In this document: in pieces, positions 1-9,040 of the stretch | Numbering within the stretch: the first letter of the stretch is position 1 | Layout of the letters: each line of letters begins with the position of its first letter | From: an uncultured Massilia sp. | GTDB lineage: Bacteria > Pseudomonadota > Gammaproteobacteria > Burkholderiales > Burkholderiaceae | DNA length: 64,000 nt | Direction: 5' to 3' | NCBI GenBank assembly: GCA_946481275.1 | Contig: CAMLMV010000001.1 | Location: forward strand, 248,001-312,000 | Made by a program: the position numbers and the translations under genes | Notes under the pieces: model-generated | The model's database searches: none | The model's input: only the letters and a program-made list of their open reading frames with translations | Told to the model about the DNA's origin: nothing

Positions 1-582
1 AGCGCGGACCGATCGCAGGGCGGGCTCGGGATCGGCCTCGCGCTCGTGAAGAGCCTCGTGGAGCTGCACGACGGGACCGTGTCCGCGCGCAGCGACGGCC
101 CGGGCCGGGGCAGCCGCTTCACCGTCGTTCTGCCCCGCCTCGCGAGCGAGAACGACGACATCGGCCTGGAGCCCGTGGCGACGGGCGCCGCCGCGCCGGC
201 CGAGGCGCTGGAAGTGCTGATCGTGGACGACAACGTGGACGCGGCCCAGATTCTCGCCATGTACATCGAGGCCGTGGGCCACCGCGCGACGGTGTGGCAC
301 AGCCCGGGCAAGGCACTTGCCTATGCCGCGCAGCGGCAGCCGGACGTGTGCGTGCTCGACATCGGCCTGCCGGAATTCGACGGCCACGAACTGGCGCGCC
401 GCCTGCGCGCGCTGCCCGGCATGGCGGACGTGCCGCTGGTCGCCGTCAGCGGCTACGGCCAGGCGCACGACCGCGAGCGGGCGCTGGCGGCCGGCTTCGA
501 CCGCCACTTCGTCAAGCCGGTGATGGCGGCGGACATCCTCGACGTGCTGGACGGCGTGCTGGCGCGGCGCGGCGCCTGCTGA
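1..582 (+). CDS. Hybrid sensor histidine kinase, C-terminal part (cut by window edge)
   Basis: The reading frame is open from the first base, so the start lies outside the window. The first residues carry the GLGIGLALVK stretch, the G2 ATP-binding box of a HATPase_c domain. After a short linker comes a receiver domain, at about residues 70-190 of the visible part: VDD acidic pocket, phosphoacceptor Asp in VLDIGLPEFDG, conserved Ser in AVSG and Lys in FVKPV. Kinases of this type phosphorylate their own receiver and then pass the phosphate on. Sensor domains and partner cannot be seen. The stop codon abuts the oppositely oriented transporter gene. Confidence 0.93.
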   Translation, partial: SADRSQGGLGIGLALVKSLVELHDGTVSARSDGPGRGSRFTVVLPRLASENDDIGLEPVATGAAAPAEALEVLIVDDNVDAAQILAMYIEAVGHRATVWHSPGKALAYAAQRQPDVCVLDIGLPEFDGHELARRLRALPGMADVPLVAVSGYGQAHDRERALAAGFDRHFVKPVMAADILDVLDGVLARRGAC

Positions 583-2301
583 TCACTTCGCGGCCGGGCG
601 CGCGAAAAACGCGTCGATCTCTTCCAGCGTCTTGCCGCGCGTCTCCGGCAGCAGGAACGCCGACGCGAGGAAGTAGACGGCCGTGCAGGCCGCACCGAAG
701 AAGAAGATCGTGGAATAGCCGTGGCGGCCGACCGTCGGCAGGAACACGGCTGCGATCGATGTCGACACGAACTGGTTGATCAGCAGCGCGATGCTCATGC
801 CGTTCGAGCGGATCCGCGTCGGCATCAGTTCCGACAGCGCGAGCCACACGCACACGCCCGGGCCGACGGCAAAGCTGGCCACGAACAGGGAGATCGCCGC
901 TGCGACGAGCCAGCCGTGGCCCGGCGTCGGGAGTGGGCCGAGGCGGGCTGTTTCGATCGCGAGCGGCGCCGCGGCCGCCGCGGCAGGGTCGGGGAACGGA
1001 TTCAGGTGCAGGCGGCGGAAGGCGGCGCCGATCACGCTGTCCGGCTGCACGGTGTCGGCACGGTGCGCGTCCAGGCGGGGCAGGGCGGGATCGTCGCTGC
1101 GGATGCTGGCCACGTTCGTGAACGGGCCGTAGGCATAGGCGACCGTCAGCACCTGCGTCGGGCCGGCCGGGTCGGCGCCCAGCGCGCGCAGCGTCGGGGC
1201 GTCCAGGCGCAGCGCCAGGCCGTCGTCGTGCGCCAGCGCGCGCACCTGCGCGAGCACGTCGCGCTGCCGGGTCTCGTTGGCGCGGAACAGGAGGCCGACG
1301 GCCAGCAGCGCGACCACGATGCCGGCCGTACCGATCATCAGCAGGAAGCGGCGGCCCTTGCGGTCCACGAGCAGCACGGCGACGATGGTCATCAGGGCGT
1401 TCAGCACCTTCAGCAGCACGTCGGCCAGGTTGGCGCTGGACCCGGACAGGCCCGCGCGGTTGAGGATGTTGACCACATAGGCCAGCACGGAATTGATGCC
1501 CGTCGCCTGGTTGCAGGCGAGGATCAGGCAGGCCAGCAGGAACGGCAGCACGTAGCGGCGCGACAGCAGCGGGTCCGCAGTTCGCGCCGTCCGCGTGGCC
1601 GTGGCTTCGCGCCTGCCGCGCTGCGCGAGCCAGCGGGGCGATTCCGCCAGCAGCAGGCAGCCCAAGGTGAACACGACGCCGGGCGTGAGGCACATCCAGA
1701 AGATGCCGCGCCACGCGCGGTCCTTCGCCGCCAGCACGGTGGCGGCGCGCGCCGCTTCCGGGAGCGCCGCCGCGGCATCCGTCGCGGCCTGTACGCTGCG
1801 CGCCTGCACGAGACCGATCAGCGCGGCGGCGACAAGGCCCACCGTGAGCAGCAGCTGGAACAGCGCGGCGCCGCGCCCGCGCCGGTCCGCATCCAGGCAT
1901 TCGGCGAGGTAGAGCGGCACGATCACGCCGATCAGGCCACCGCTGACGCCTTGCAGCAGGCGGCCGCACAGCAGCGCGACATAGCCGTCCGCCAGCGCGA
2001 TCATCGGGATGCTGGCGACGAACAGCGCGCCGGCGACGACCATCGCGGGGCGTCGTCCGATGACGTCGGCGAGCAGGCCGGCGAACAGCGACGACAGCAC
2101 GGAGCCGAGCAGCACGGCCGCGACGACGAAGGACAGCTGCTGGGCATTGAGTTTCCACGCCAGTGCGGCCGTGGACTCGAGGTAAGGCAGTGCGCCCGCG
2201 ATGATGCCGACGTCGATGCCGTACAACAGGCCGCCCATGCCCGCGATGAACAGCAGGTAGCGGGTGGCCCAGGCGGGGGATCGCGCAAAGCGTGCTGTCA
2301 T
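583..2301 (-). CDS. Sugar-porter family MFS transporter with a large extra loop
   Basis: Predicted 572-residue inner-membrane proton/sugar symporter of the major facilitator superfamily. Sugar-porter signatures are seen: GGLLYGID in TM1, DVIGRRPA in the loop after TM2, PLYLAE at the end of TM4, ESPRWL after TM6, DRKGRR between TM8 and TM9, and PETRGKTLEEID at the C-terminus. Family members usually have about 450-500 residues. The excess is a loop of roughly 110 mostly polar residues between TM9 and TM10 (from about FRANETR to PTPGHG), probably periplasmic. The ATG was chosen over one 31 codons upstream because GGAGA lies just before it and the hydrophobic part starts there. The substrate is not evident. 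Confidence 0.88.
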   Translation of the reverse strand: MTARFARSPAWATRYLLFIAGMGGLLYGIDVGIIAGALPYLESTAALAWKLNAQQLSFVVAAVLLGSVLSSLFAGLLADVIGRRPAMVVAGALFVASIPMIALADGYVALLCGRLLQGVSGGLIGVIVPLYLAECLDADRRGRGAALFQLLLTVGLVAAALIGLVQARSVQAATDAAAALPEAARAATVLAAKDRAWRGIFWMCLTPGVVFTLGCLLLAESPRWLAQRGRREATATRTARTADPLLSRRYVLPFLLACLILACNQATGINSVLAYVVNILNRAGLSGSSANLADVLLKVLNALMTIVAVLLVDRKGRRFLLMIGTAGIVVALLAVGLLFRANETRQRDVLAQVRALAHDDGLALRLDAPTLRALGADPAGPTQVLTVAYAYGPFTNVASIRSDDPALPRLDAHRADTVQPDSVIGAAFRRLHLNPFPDPAAAAAAPLAIETARLGPLPTPGHGWLVAAAISLFVASFAVGPGVCVWLALSELMPTRIRSNGMSIALLINQFVSTSIAAVFLPTVGRHGYSTIFFFGAACTAVYFLASAFLLPETRGKTLEEIDAFFARPAAK

Positions 2302-2441
2302 GTCGTCTCCGGTCCGTTTTTTGGTCAGTGTAACGTCGCCGTGCCCGTCCGGTGTGTCAAATCTTGCGGTGTGGAGATTGGAGAGTTTTGGCACCCCTGT
2401 CCCGCGCTAGCATTCTGGCTTTCCACCGTCCAGGAGATTCC

Positions 2442-3440
2442 ATGTCGCGCCCCGTTCTGCTGTCCTTCCTGCTGGCCGGCGCCTGCGCCGCCGCCGCCGC
2501 CGCCGCGATCAACGACGCCGACCGCGAGTTCGCCCGTCCGCACCAGATGGTCGACATCGGCGGCCGGCGCCTGAACCTGTATTGCGCGGGCAGCGGGCCG
2601 GTGACCGTCGTCTTCGACGCGCCGTCCGGCGACGGCGGATGGTCGTGGCATGGCGTGCAGCCGAAGGTGGCCGCGCGCACGCGCGCCTGCGTGTACGACC
2701 GCGCGGCGCGCGGCTTCAGCGACCCGTCGCCGCTGCCGCCCACGTTCGGCAACGCCGTGTCCGACCTGCACGCGCTGCTGGGCAAGGCCGGCATCGCGCC
2801 GCCGTACGTCCTCGTCGGGAATTCGTTCGGCGGCGCCGTCGCCCTGCTGTACGCGTACCGCTATCCGCAGGAGGTGAAGGCGCTGGTGCTCGTCGAGGCG
2901 GGGCACGAAGACGAAGAGAAGCGGATCAATGCCGCGTCGCAGGGCAAGCTCAAACAGTTCTACGACGCGCAGAACCAGTTCATCGAGCAGTGCGCGCAAG
3001 CGGCTCATAAAGGGTTCGAACTGGGCAGCGACCTGTTTGCCGCCTGCACGGGCGGCACGGGCACGGCGTACGGCCGCGAACTGGCGGCCGCGCGCCTTGC
3101 GATGGTCCGCCAGCCCGCATACTGGGACGATCTCGTCGCGGGCAACAAGGCGGGGGACGCGAGCGACGCCGAACTGCGCGCCGCGCGCCGCAGCTTCGGC
3201 GACCTGCCGCTCGTCGTGCTCGTGCGCGGCGTAAGCCCGTATGCCGTGCCGGGCAAGCCGCAGAGTGCCCTGAACAAGGCGACGGAAGCGGAAAACCTCG
3301 CGATCCAGAAGGACATCGCCGCGCTGTCCACGCGCGCCAGCCTGCACGTCGTGGCCGGCGCGTCCCACATCATCCAGGCCGACAAGCCGCAGGCCGTCGT
3401 CGGCGCCGTCAACGAGGCGCTGGACCGGGCCGGCTACTGA
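2442..3440 (+). CDS. Secreted alpha/beta hydrolase
   Basis: 332 residues with a signal peptide (Ala-rich core, about residues 5-22), so probably periplasmic or exported. The alpha/beta-hydrolase fold shows the nucleophile elbow GNSFGG (Ser about 128), an upstream YDRAARGFSD segment and a late ASHIIQ motif whose His (about 308) would be the catalytic base. The family includes esterases, lipases and C-C hydrolases, and the substrate cannot be told. The start follows AGGAG with 5-base spacing; a longer reading frame upstream lacks a ribosome site. The 3' end overlaps the converging mdcH end by 7 bases. Confidence 0.85.
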   Translation: MSRPVLLSFLLAGACAAAAAAAINDADREFARPHQMVDIGGRRLNLYCAGSGPVTVVFDAPSGDGGWSWHGVQPKVAARTRACVYDRAARGFSDPSPLPPTFGNAVSDLHALLGKAGIAPPYVLVGNSFGGAVALLYAYRYPQEVKALVLVEAGHEDEEKRINAASQGKLKQFYDAQNQFIEQCAQAAHKGFELGSDLFAACTGGTGTAYGRELAAARLAMVRQPAYWDDLVAGNKAGDASDAELRAARRSFGDLPLVVLVRGVSPYAVPGKPQSALNKATEAENLAIQKDIAALSTRASLHVVAGASHIIQADKPQAVVGAVNEALDRAGY

Positions 3441-4351
3441 TTCTCGAGCGCGACCTGCACGAGCGTGTCGAGCCGGTTGCCGTCGGCGCACAGGGCGATG
3501 CCGGCGCCGAAGTCGGCGTCCTGCGCCAGGCGGGTCAGCACCGACCCGCTGGGCATTTCCAGTGCCGCGCGGGCGCCCCGTTCCCACGCGTGGCGCAACG
3601 TGTCGGCCCACAGCACGGGGCGCGCCATGTTCGCGGCGAGGTCCGTCATGATCCGGTCGCCGTCGAACAGCGCGCGTGCCGCGCTGCCGCTGACGTACGT
3701 GATGCGCGGGCGCTGGCGCGGGACCTGGTCGCAGGCGCAGGCGAGCGTGCGGGCCTGCTCGTCCAGCAACACGCAGTGCGACGGCACGGGCACCGCGAGC
3801 CGTTCCGCGCGCGTGGCGCCGTGCGACAGGGCCAGCGCGGCGACGGCGTCCAGTGCCGGCGCGCTGCCCGAGACGACGAGCTGGCGCGGCGCGTTCAGGT
3901 TCGCGAGGTACACGGGCCCGTGGCCCTGCGCGAGCAGCGGTTCCAGCTGCCGGCGCGTGAGCCCGCCGATCGCCGTCATGCCATAGCCGGCGGGATAGGC
4001 GTCTTCCATCAGCCGGGCGCGCAGTTCGACGAGGCGTACGGCATCCGCGAATTCAAGCACACCCGCGACGACGGCCGCGGGCCATGCGCCGATCGACAGC
4101 CCGGCCACCAACTGCGGTGCCGCGCCGTGCGCCGCCAGCACGCGCGCCATCGCGACGCCAGCCACCAGCAGCGATAATTGCACGGCGACCGTGGAGCGCA
4201 GTGCCCCGGCGTCATCCAGCGCGAGGACGTCGCGGCCCAATGCGCGCGTGGCCTCGGCCAGCGTGCGTTCCGTTTCGGCGTGCGCAGGCAGCGCATGCAG
4301 CATGCCGGGCTTCTGCGCGCCCTGGCCGGGGAACGTGAACAGGACGCTCAT
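3434..4351 (-). CDS. mdcH: Malonate decarboxylase epsilon subunit (malonyl-CoA:ACP transacylase)
   Basis: 305 residues of the malonyl transferase family. MdcH loads malonyl from malonyl-CoA onto the MdcC acyl carrier protein and so primes the decarboxylase cycle. Visible are the N-terminal FPGQGAQKPGM motif, the nucleophile elbow GLSIGAWPA (Ser about 95), a Q-L-V-V-S-G segment and PVPSHC, which holds the catalytic His region. The gene is last in the leftward mdc operon. Its ATG overlaps the mdcG stop as ATGA, which suggests translational coupling. Confidence 0.92.
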   Translation of the reverse strand: MSVLFTFPGQGAQKPGMLHALPAHAETERTLAEATRALGRDVLALDDAGALRSTVAVQLSLLVAGVAMARVLAAHGAAPQLVAGLSIGAWPAAVVAGVLEFADAVRLVELRARLMEDAYPAGYGMTAIGGLTRRQLEPLLAQGHGPVYLANLNAPRQLVVSGSAPALDAVAALALSHGATRAERLAVPVPSHCVLLDEQARTLACACDQVPRQRPRITYVSGSAARALFDGDRIMTDLAANMARPVLWADTLRHAWERGARAALEMPSGSVLTRLAQDADFGAGIALCADGNRLDTLVQVALENQ

Positions 4352-4941
4352 GCGGCCCCCCAGGGGTCGGCGACGAGGCGGGGACCGTGGCCAGTCTTGA
4401 GCATCACACGGCCGCCGCGCACATATTCGGCGAGGGCGAAGCCGGCCGCGCCCGTGTCGACCTGGATGTCGATGCGGCACGGCTGGCCGTCCTGCAGCGT
4501 GCACAATGCGGCCACGAGCGACGGTGAGGGTTTGCGCGGCAGGCGCACGAGCAGATCGAGGTCGCTCGTCGCGCGCAGCACGGGCAAGCCGCAGGCGAGC
4601 CAGAAGCCGGCACCGCCGGCCGGCCCCCAGTCGACGTCTATTGCGTCCAGCCGCGGGGCCAGCGCGCGCAGGGCGGCGATGCAGGGCAGGTCGCTGTTTG
4701 CCGTACGTGCCCGCGCGGCCAGCATGCGCGGGGTGACGACGGCCTCCACGTCGGACGAAGCGACGTAGCCTTTGCACCGCTCGTTGCGTTGCAGCCCGCG
4801 CGCACCGGCGGGAACGACGCCGGGCGCCGTCGCCTCCCGCCGCACGACCAGCGGCGCCGCCGGATCCAGCCAGTCCGGGCGCGCACCGTCGCACGCGAAT
4901 GCGCCGGGACGGCGGACGAACAGCAGGTCGTGCGGGGCCAT
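4348..4941 (-). CDS. mdcG: Phosphoribosyl-dephospho-CoA transferase (holo-ACP synthase of malonate decarboxylase)
   Basis: 197 residues. MdcG transfers 2'-(5''-phosphoribosyl)-3'-dephospho-CoA, made by MdcB, to a Ser of apo-MdcC. The nucleotidyltransferase-like DLDLLVRLP motif (about 127-135), with its two Asp residues for metal binding, is present, as is the family's N-terminal HDLLFV start. It sits between madM (1 base apart) and mdcH (4-base overlap). In many mdc operons mdcG directly follows mdcE; here the transporter pair lies between them. Confidence 0.9.
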   Translation of the reverse strand: MAPHDLLFVRRPGAFACDGARPDWLDPAAPLVVRREATAPGVVPAGARGLQRNERCKGYVASSDVEAVVTPRMLAARARTANSDLPCIAALRALAPRLDAIDVDWGPAGGAGFWLACGLPVLRATSDLDLLVRLPRKPSPSLVAALCTLQDGQPCRIDIQVDTGAAGFALAEYVRGGRVMLKTGHGPRLVADPWGAA

Positions 4942-4942
4942 G

Positions 4943-5707
4943 TCAGCCCACCAGCGAGCGGGTCGCGAAGAACAGCAGCGACGGGCCGAGGAGGCAGCCG
5001 AGGCCCGTGTGGAACGTCGCGACGAGGGCGCCGTACGGCACGAGCTTGCGGTCGGTGGCGGCGAGGCCCGCCGACACGCCGCTGACCGTGCCGGCCAGCC
5101 CGCCGAACACCATCGCCGAGCGCGGCGTGGACAGGCGCAGGAAGCGCGCCGCCATCGGCGTGCCGACCATGACCATGATCGCCTTCACGAGGCCGGTCGC
5201 GATCGACAGCGCCATGATTTCCGAGCTGGCCCCGATCGCGGCGCCCGTCACGGGGCCGACGATGTAGGTGACGGCACCGGCGCCGATGGTCGTGATGCTG
5301 ACGGCATCGCGGTAGCCGAAGCCCCACGCGACGCTGGCGCCCACGATGAACGGCAGTACGGTGCCGAGCATCAGCGCGACGGCGCCCACGAGGCCCGCCT
5401 TTCTCGCTTCCGTGACCTGCACTTCGAAGGCGGTCGCGACGATGGCGAAGTCGCGCAGCATGGCGCCGCCCATCAGGCCGACGCCGGCGAACAGCGTGAC
5501 GTCGGCGAGGCCTTTCTGGCCGCCGGTCTGGATGCCGCCCCAGTAGGCGAGGCCGAGGCCGATGAGGATGGCGATGGCGGAGCCGTGCACGCGGCCGAAC
5601 GTGAGGCGGCGCGACAGCTGCATCGATACGATCATCACGAGGCCCACGAGGGCGAAGGCCAGCACGAGGCCGTTGTGTTTCGCGGTTTTTTCCAGGAGTT
5701 CGAGCAT
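4943..5707 (-). CDS. madM: Malonate transporter subunit MadM
   Basis: 254-residue, very hydrophobic inner-membrane protein with about seven to eight predicted membrane segments. MadM and MadL together form a sodium- or proton-coupled malonate carrier. Family features visible are the N-terminal NGLVLAFALVG segment, FGRVHGSAIAI, and Gly-rich motifs such as GGAVTYIVGPVTG-like stretches. It follows madL after 11 bases and precedes mdcG by 1 base, so it is part of the mdc operon. Confidence 0.9.
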   Translation of the reverse strand: MLELLEKTAKHNGLVLAFALVGLVMIVSMQLSRRLTFGRVHGSAIAILIGLGLAYWGGIQTGGQKGLADVTLFAGVGLMGGAMLRDFAIVATAFEVQVTEARKAGLVGAVALMLGTVLPFIVGASVAWGFGYRDAVSITTIGAGAVTYIVGPVTGAAIGASSEIMALSIATGLVKAIMVMVGTPMAARFLRLSTPRSAMVFGGLAGTVSGVSAGLAATDRKLVPYGALVATFHTGLGCLLGPSLLFFATRSLVG

Positions 5708-5718
5708 GGTGGCCTCCG

Positions 5719-6120
5719 TCAGGCGCGTTGGGTGGCGACGCGGGCCTCGGCGTCGGCGTCAAGGACCGGGCGTTCGCCGCGGTTGATCAGCGAGACGCAG
5801 ACCGCGCACACGAGGACCGTGGCGAAGGCGGCGAGCAGGGCGACGGGGCCGCCCCGGAGGGCGGAGACGACGTTCTGCTGCGCGGCCATCGCGACGACGA
5901 CCGGGATGTACATGGCGCCCCAGAAGCCGACGCCCATTTCGGTCTGCGCCGGCATCAGCCCGCGCCGGTGCAGCCACAGGCGGGCGCAGATCAGCAGGAT
6001 CATGGCGATGCCCACCCCGCCGACGTTGGTCTTGGCGCCCAGCAGCGCCCCGAGCAGGTCGCCCAGGAAGATGCCGAGCAGGTGGCAGATGGCCAGCAAT
6101 GCGGTTCCGTAGATAATCAT
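5719..6120 (-). CDS. madL: Malonate transporter subunit MadL
   Basis: 133-residue membrane protein with about four predicted membrane segments, the length usual for MadL. The N-terminus (MIIYGTALLAICHLLG) and the GAKTNVGGVGIAM segment are typical of the family. It works with MadM in malonate uptake. The ATG follows GGAGACAC, a ribosome site. A gap of about 76 bases separates it from mdcE upstream in the operon. That gap is the longest within the cluster and could hold a weak internal signal, although I see no clear terminator. Confidence 0.9.
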   Translation of the reverse strand: MIIYGTALLAICHLLGIFLGDLLGALLGAKTNVGGVGIAMILLICARLWLHRRGLMPAQTEMGVGFWGAMYIPVVVAMAAQQNVVSALRGGPVALLAAFATVLVCAVCVSLINRGERPVLDADAEARVATQRA

Positions 6121-6196
6121 GTGTGTCTCCTCTTTGTCCGGAAAAAGGTGGACCGGCCGTGGTTATTGTTGTTGGCGGCCGGGTGCTGCTGTGGAT

Positions 6197-7018
6197 TCAG
6201 TCGGCGGCCTCCCATTCCGTTGCGAGCAGCGCGCGCACCCTGCGCGAGGCGTCCCGGTGTTGGCCGCGCAGGCGGCAGGACAGGTCGCGGCGCGGGTCTT
6301 CGAGGATGTCCGCGAGCGCCGCCTCCAGCGCGCCGTGCACGAGGGCGATGTCCTGCTCGTCCGGCAGCGCGAGATTCGTCAGTTGCAGCACGTCGTGCAG
6401 GATGCCGAGCGACGCGAAGCTCCTGATGTCGTACGCCATCGGCGGCACGCTGGCGGCCAGTTTTTCCAGCGCTTCGACGGAGCGCAGCGTGACGCGCGCG
6501 GCGGACGCCTTGCCCATCGCGTGCACGGCAACGGCCGGGTCGTCCAGCGCGACCAGGCGGTTGGCCTGGTAGCCGTGCGCGAGGAACGCGCCGGACATCG
6601 CGAGGCCCACGATCAGCCCGATGACGGGGTGGCCGGCCTGGCGGGCTTCCGCATACGCGGCCACGGCGCCGGCCAGCGCCTGGTGGATGCCGTACGCTTC
6701 TTCGCGCCGGCCGTAGGCCTGGCTCGGCACGTCGATGACGGCGACGATGGGGCGTTTTTCGGATGAGTCCCGGTCCAGGTCGACGACTTCGCGCACGGCC
6801 TGGGCGAGACGCCAGCCTTCGACGAGGCCCACCTCGCCATTGCGGGCGCGGGGAAACGCGTTGTCCGGATCGGGCACGACGGCGATGTAGCGCGCGGGCC
6901 GGCCGGCCAGGATGGCGTCGCAGGCGTGCACGGTCGTCCAGTCGTGGACGGGGTGGGCGCCGCCCGTGAGCAGCCGCAGCCACATGGCGCCGCGCGAGGC
7001 ATGGTTCGTATCCATCAT
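6197..7018 (-). CDS. mdcE: Malonate decarboxylase gamma subunit
   Basis: 273 residues of the crotonase/carboxyltransferase superfamily. With MdcD it forms the carboxylase-like core that decarboxylates malonyl-S-ACP to acetyl-S-ACP. Seen are the RYIAVVPDPDN stretch, DVPSQAYGRREE, and the oxyanion-type GLAMSGAFLAHG segment (about 137-149), matching the MdcE family. The start is an ATG overlapping the mdcD stop as ATGA; a second ATG follows directly, so the true start could be 3 bases later. Confidence 0.92.
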   Translation of the reverse strand: MMDTNHASRGAMWLRLLTGGAHPVHDWTTVHACDAILAGRPARYIAVVPDPDNAFPRARNGEVGLVEGWRLAQAVREVVDLDRDSSEKRPIVAVIDVPSQAYGRREEAYGIHQALAGAVAAYAEARQAGHPVIGLIVGLAMSGAFLAHGYQANRLVALDDPAVAVHAMGKASAARVTLRSVEALEKLAASVPPMAYDIRSFASLGILHDVLQLTNLALPDEQDIALVHGALEAALADILEDPRRDLSCRLRGQHRDASRRVRALLATEWEAAD

Positions 7019-7863
7019 TCGAGTCCTTTCCGATAGAGTGCACGGACGTCCTGCGCCGTGGCCTGCCTGTCCGTGTCGACGCGTTCGAGGCAGGCGAGGA
7101 AGTCGGCCGCGCGGTCGCTGCGGTGCACGGGCGGCACGCCGCGGGCGAAGAAATCGATCACGCTCGCGCGCACGGCGGCCGTGTCGTCGTCCACGCAGGC
7201 GTCGGCCAGGTGCGTCGCGGTGCGCTGTTCGCCGCCCGTCAGGCCCCAGATCAGCGCGCGCTGGCGTGCATCGAATTCCGCGACGCCCGCTTCCTGCTCG
7301 ATGACCTGCGGACCGTTGAGGCCGAGCCGGGCTTCCCGCGTCATCACGAAGTACGAGCACAGGCCGGCCGCGATCGACATGCCGCCATAGCAGCCGACCG
7401 TACCGGCGCTGATACCGAGCACGGGACGGTGACGGCGCAGGGCGACGATGCCGGACTGGATCTCGGCGATGCCGGCCAGGCCGAGGTTCGCTTCCTGCAG
7501 GCGCACGCCGCCCGTTTCGAACACGATGACGGCCTGCGTCGGCACGCCCCGTTCGTTGTCGCGCAGCGCCAGTTCCAGCGCGCCGGCGATCTTGGCGGCG
7601 CCGATTTCTCCCATGCTGCCGCCCTGGAACGCACCTTCGATCGCCAGCACGACGGTGGGCTGGCCCGCCATCTTGCCCTTGGCCACGACGACGCCGTCGT
7701 CCGCCTGCGTGACGAGGTTCTGCATGGCGAGCCAGGGCGAGTGCAGGCGTGCGAACGGGCCGGCCAGTTCGCGGAACGTGCCAGGGTCGAGCAGCGCCTG
7801 GGCGCGGCTGCGGGCGCCCCGTTCGATGAAGCTGTCGCGCTTCAACAGGTGTTCGATATTCAT
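7015..7863 (-). CDS. mdcD: Malonate decarboxylase beta subunit
   Basis: 282 residues of the carboxyltransferase family. It catalyses decarboxylation of the malonyl thioester on MdcC, in complex with MdcE. Motifs include the acyl-binding GGSMGEIGAAKI (about 80-91), the GGVRLQEANLG segment (about 118-128) and GTVGCYGGMS (about 152-161). Length matches the family. The start overlaps the mdcC stop (ATGA), and its own stop overlaps the mdcE start, so B-C-D-E are tightly coupled. Confidence 0.93.
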   Translation of the reverse strand: MNIEHLLKRDSFIERGARSRAQALLDPGTFRELAGPFARLHSPWLAMQNLVTQADDGVVVAKGKMAGQPTVVLAIEGAFQGGSMGEIGAAKIAGALELALRDNERGVPTQAVIVFETGGVRLQEANLGLAGIAEIQSGIVALRRHRPVLGISAGTVGCYGGMSIAAGLCSYFVMTREARLGLNGPQVIEQEAGVAEFDARQRALIWGLTGGEQRTATHLADACVDDDTAAVRASVIDFFARGVPPVHRSDRAADFLACLERVDTDRQATAQDVRALYRKGLE

Positions 7864-8171
7864 GGCGTGCCTCCGCTGTTCGCTGCCTGTTCAAAGGCCT
7901 GCTCGATGCGCATGCGCACGACGCCCGGCGTCGCGCCGTTGTCGTTGATCTCGATGCGCGCGGCCGGCAGCTCGCCCGCGCCGAACACGCGCTCCAGCAG
8001 CGCCTTCCACGTGGCGCCGTAGCCGTCGACGGACGTCTGCACGGCGACCAGCGTGCGGCCGGCGGTTGCGGGCTCCAGCAGCACTTCCAGGTCGCCGGAG
8101 CTGACGACGCCGCTGACGGTGCGTCCCAGCGCCGGCTGCCCGGCGGCGAATTCGTATTCCAGTCTCTCCAT
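7860..8171 (-). CDS. mdcC: Malonate decarboxylase acyl carrier protein (delta subunit)
   Basis: 103 residues, the usual size for MdcC. It carries the phosphoribosyl-dephospho-CoA prosthetic group on which acetyl and malonyl thioesters are exchanged. The GVVSSGDLEVLLEP region (about 21-34) holds the paired Ser residues where the prosthetic group is attached in this family (exact Ser inferred from family knowledge). The gene lies 2 bases after mdcB and overlaps mdcD by 4 bases. Confidence 0.92.
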   Translation of the reverse strand: MERLEYEFAAGQPALGRTVSGVVSSGDLEVLLEPATAGRTLVAVQTSVDGYGATWKALLERVFGAGELPAARIEINDNGATPGVVRMRIEQAFEQAANSGGTP

Positions 8172-8173
8172 GC

Positions 8174-9040
8174 TTATTCTCCTCGTTCGATTCGGTCCAG
8201 CAGCAGCGCGGCCGCCAGCAGGTCGGCGGCGCCGCCGGGCGAGACGTGCAGCCGGCGCAGCCGCGCTTCCAGCACGCCGAACGCGCGCCGCCCGTTCGGC
8301 GTGGCGATGCCGCCGCACGCGAGCACGCGGCGCGCGCCGTCCTGCGCGGCGTCCAGCGCCTTGCGGCCCCCGCGCGCGAGCAAACACGTGTCGTCCAGCG
8401 TGGCCATCACGGCCAGCAGGGCGTTCACGCGGGCGTGGTGCTCCGCGTCGCCGCGGGCGCGGGACAGTGTCAGCATCGGCAGCGCGTGGTCGATCACGTG
8501 CGGGAAGCCGGCGCGGGCCTGGCCGCGGGCGCCGCCCACGCCGTGCTCGATGCATGCGCGTTCGCCCTTGTGGCCCGTGCTTGCAGGCGCGCCCGGGTCG
8601 GCCATGCGCGCCAGCCGGCCCGCGTGGGCCGCGATGGTGCCCGCGTCGCGTTCCATCGATGCGGCGGCGGCCGTGACGAGCAGGCCGAGTGCCCAGATCG
8701 CGCCGCGGTGCGTGTTGACGCCGCCGCTGGCCGCCATCATCGCCGCTTCGCCGTCGCGGCCGATGGCACCGATGCGCCGGCGCAGCAGCGCGTCGTCGTC
8801 CGCGATGAGGACGCCCGCCAACGCCATCTGGCCGAACGCGGGCCGCAGCGCGCAGGCCGACGCGCACATCAGCGGCCAGGACAGGTCGCGGTGGGCACCC
8901 GCGCCGCGCAGGTCGACGAGGCCCGGTTTCGGCGTCAGCATCGCTTCGTCGATCAGCGCCGCGACCGCATGGCCGGCGAGCGCCAGTGCCAGGTCGGGCG
9001 CGACGTCGGCGGGAATCAGGATGGGATCGCGCGCCGTCAT
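8174..9040 (-). CDS. mdcB: Triphosphoribosyl-dephospho-CoA synthase
   Basis: 288 residues of the CitG/MdcB family. It makes 2'-(5''-triphosphoribosyl)-3'-dephospho-CoA from dephospho-CoA and ATP, the precursor of the MdcC prosthetic group. Family motifs are visible: TPKPGLVD (about 36-43), SGGVNTHRGAIW (about 105-116), and STGHKGE followed by an HAL segment. Its ATG shares one base with the mdcA stop (TGATG), so translation is probably coupled. Confidence 0.92.
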   Translation of the reverse strand: MTARDPILIPADVAPDLALALAGHAVAALIDEAMLTPKPGLVDLRGAGAHRDLSWPLMCASACALRPAFGQMALAGVLIADDDALLRRRIGAIGRDGEAAMMAASGGVNTHRGAIWALGLLVTAAAASMERDAGTIAAHAGRLARMADPGAPASTGHKGERACIEHGVGGARGQARAGFPHVIDHALPMLTLSRARGDAEHHARVNALLAVMATLDDTCLLARGGRKALDAAQDGARRVLACGGIATPNGRRAFGVLEARLRRLHVSPGGAADLLAAALLLDRIERGE

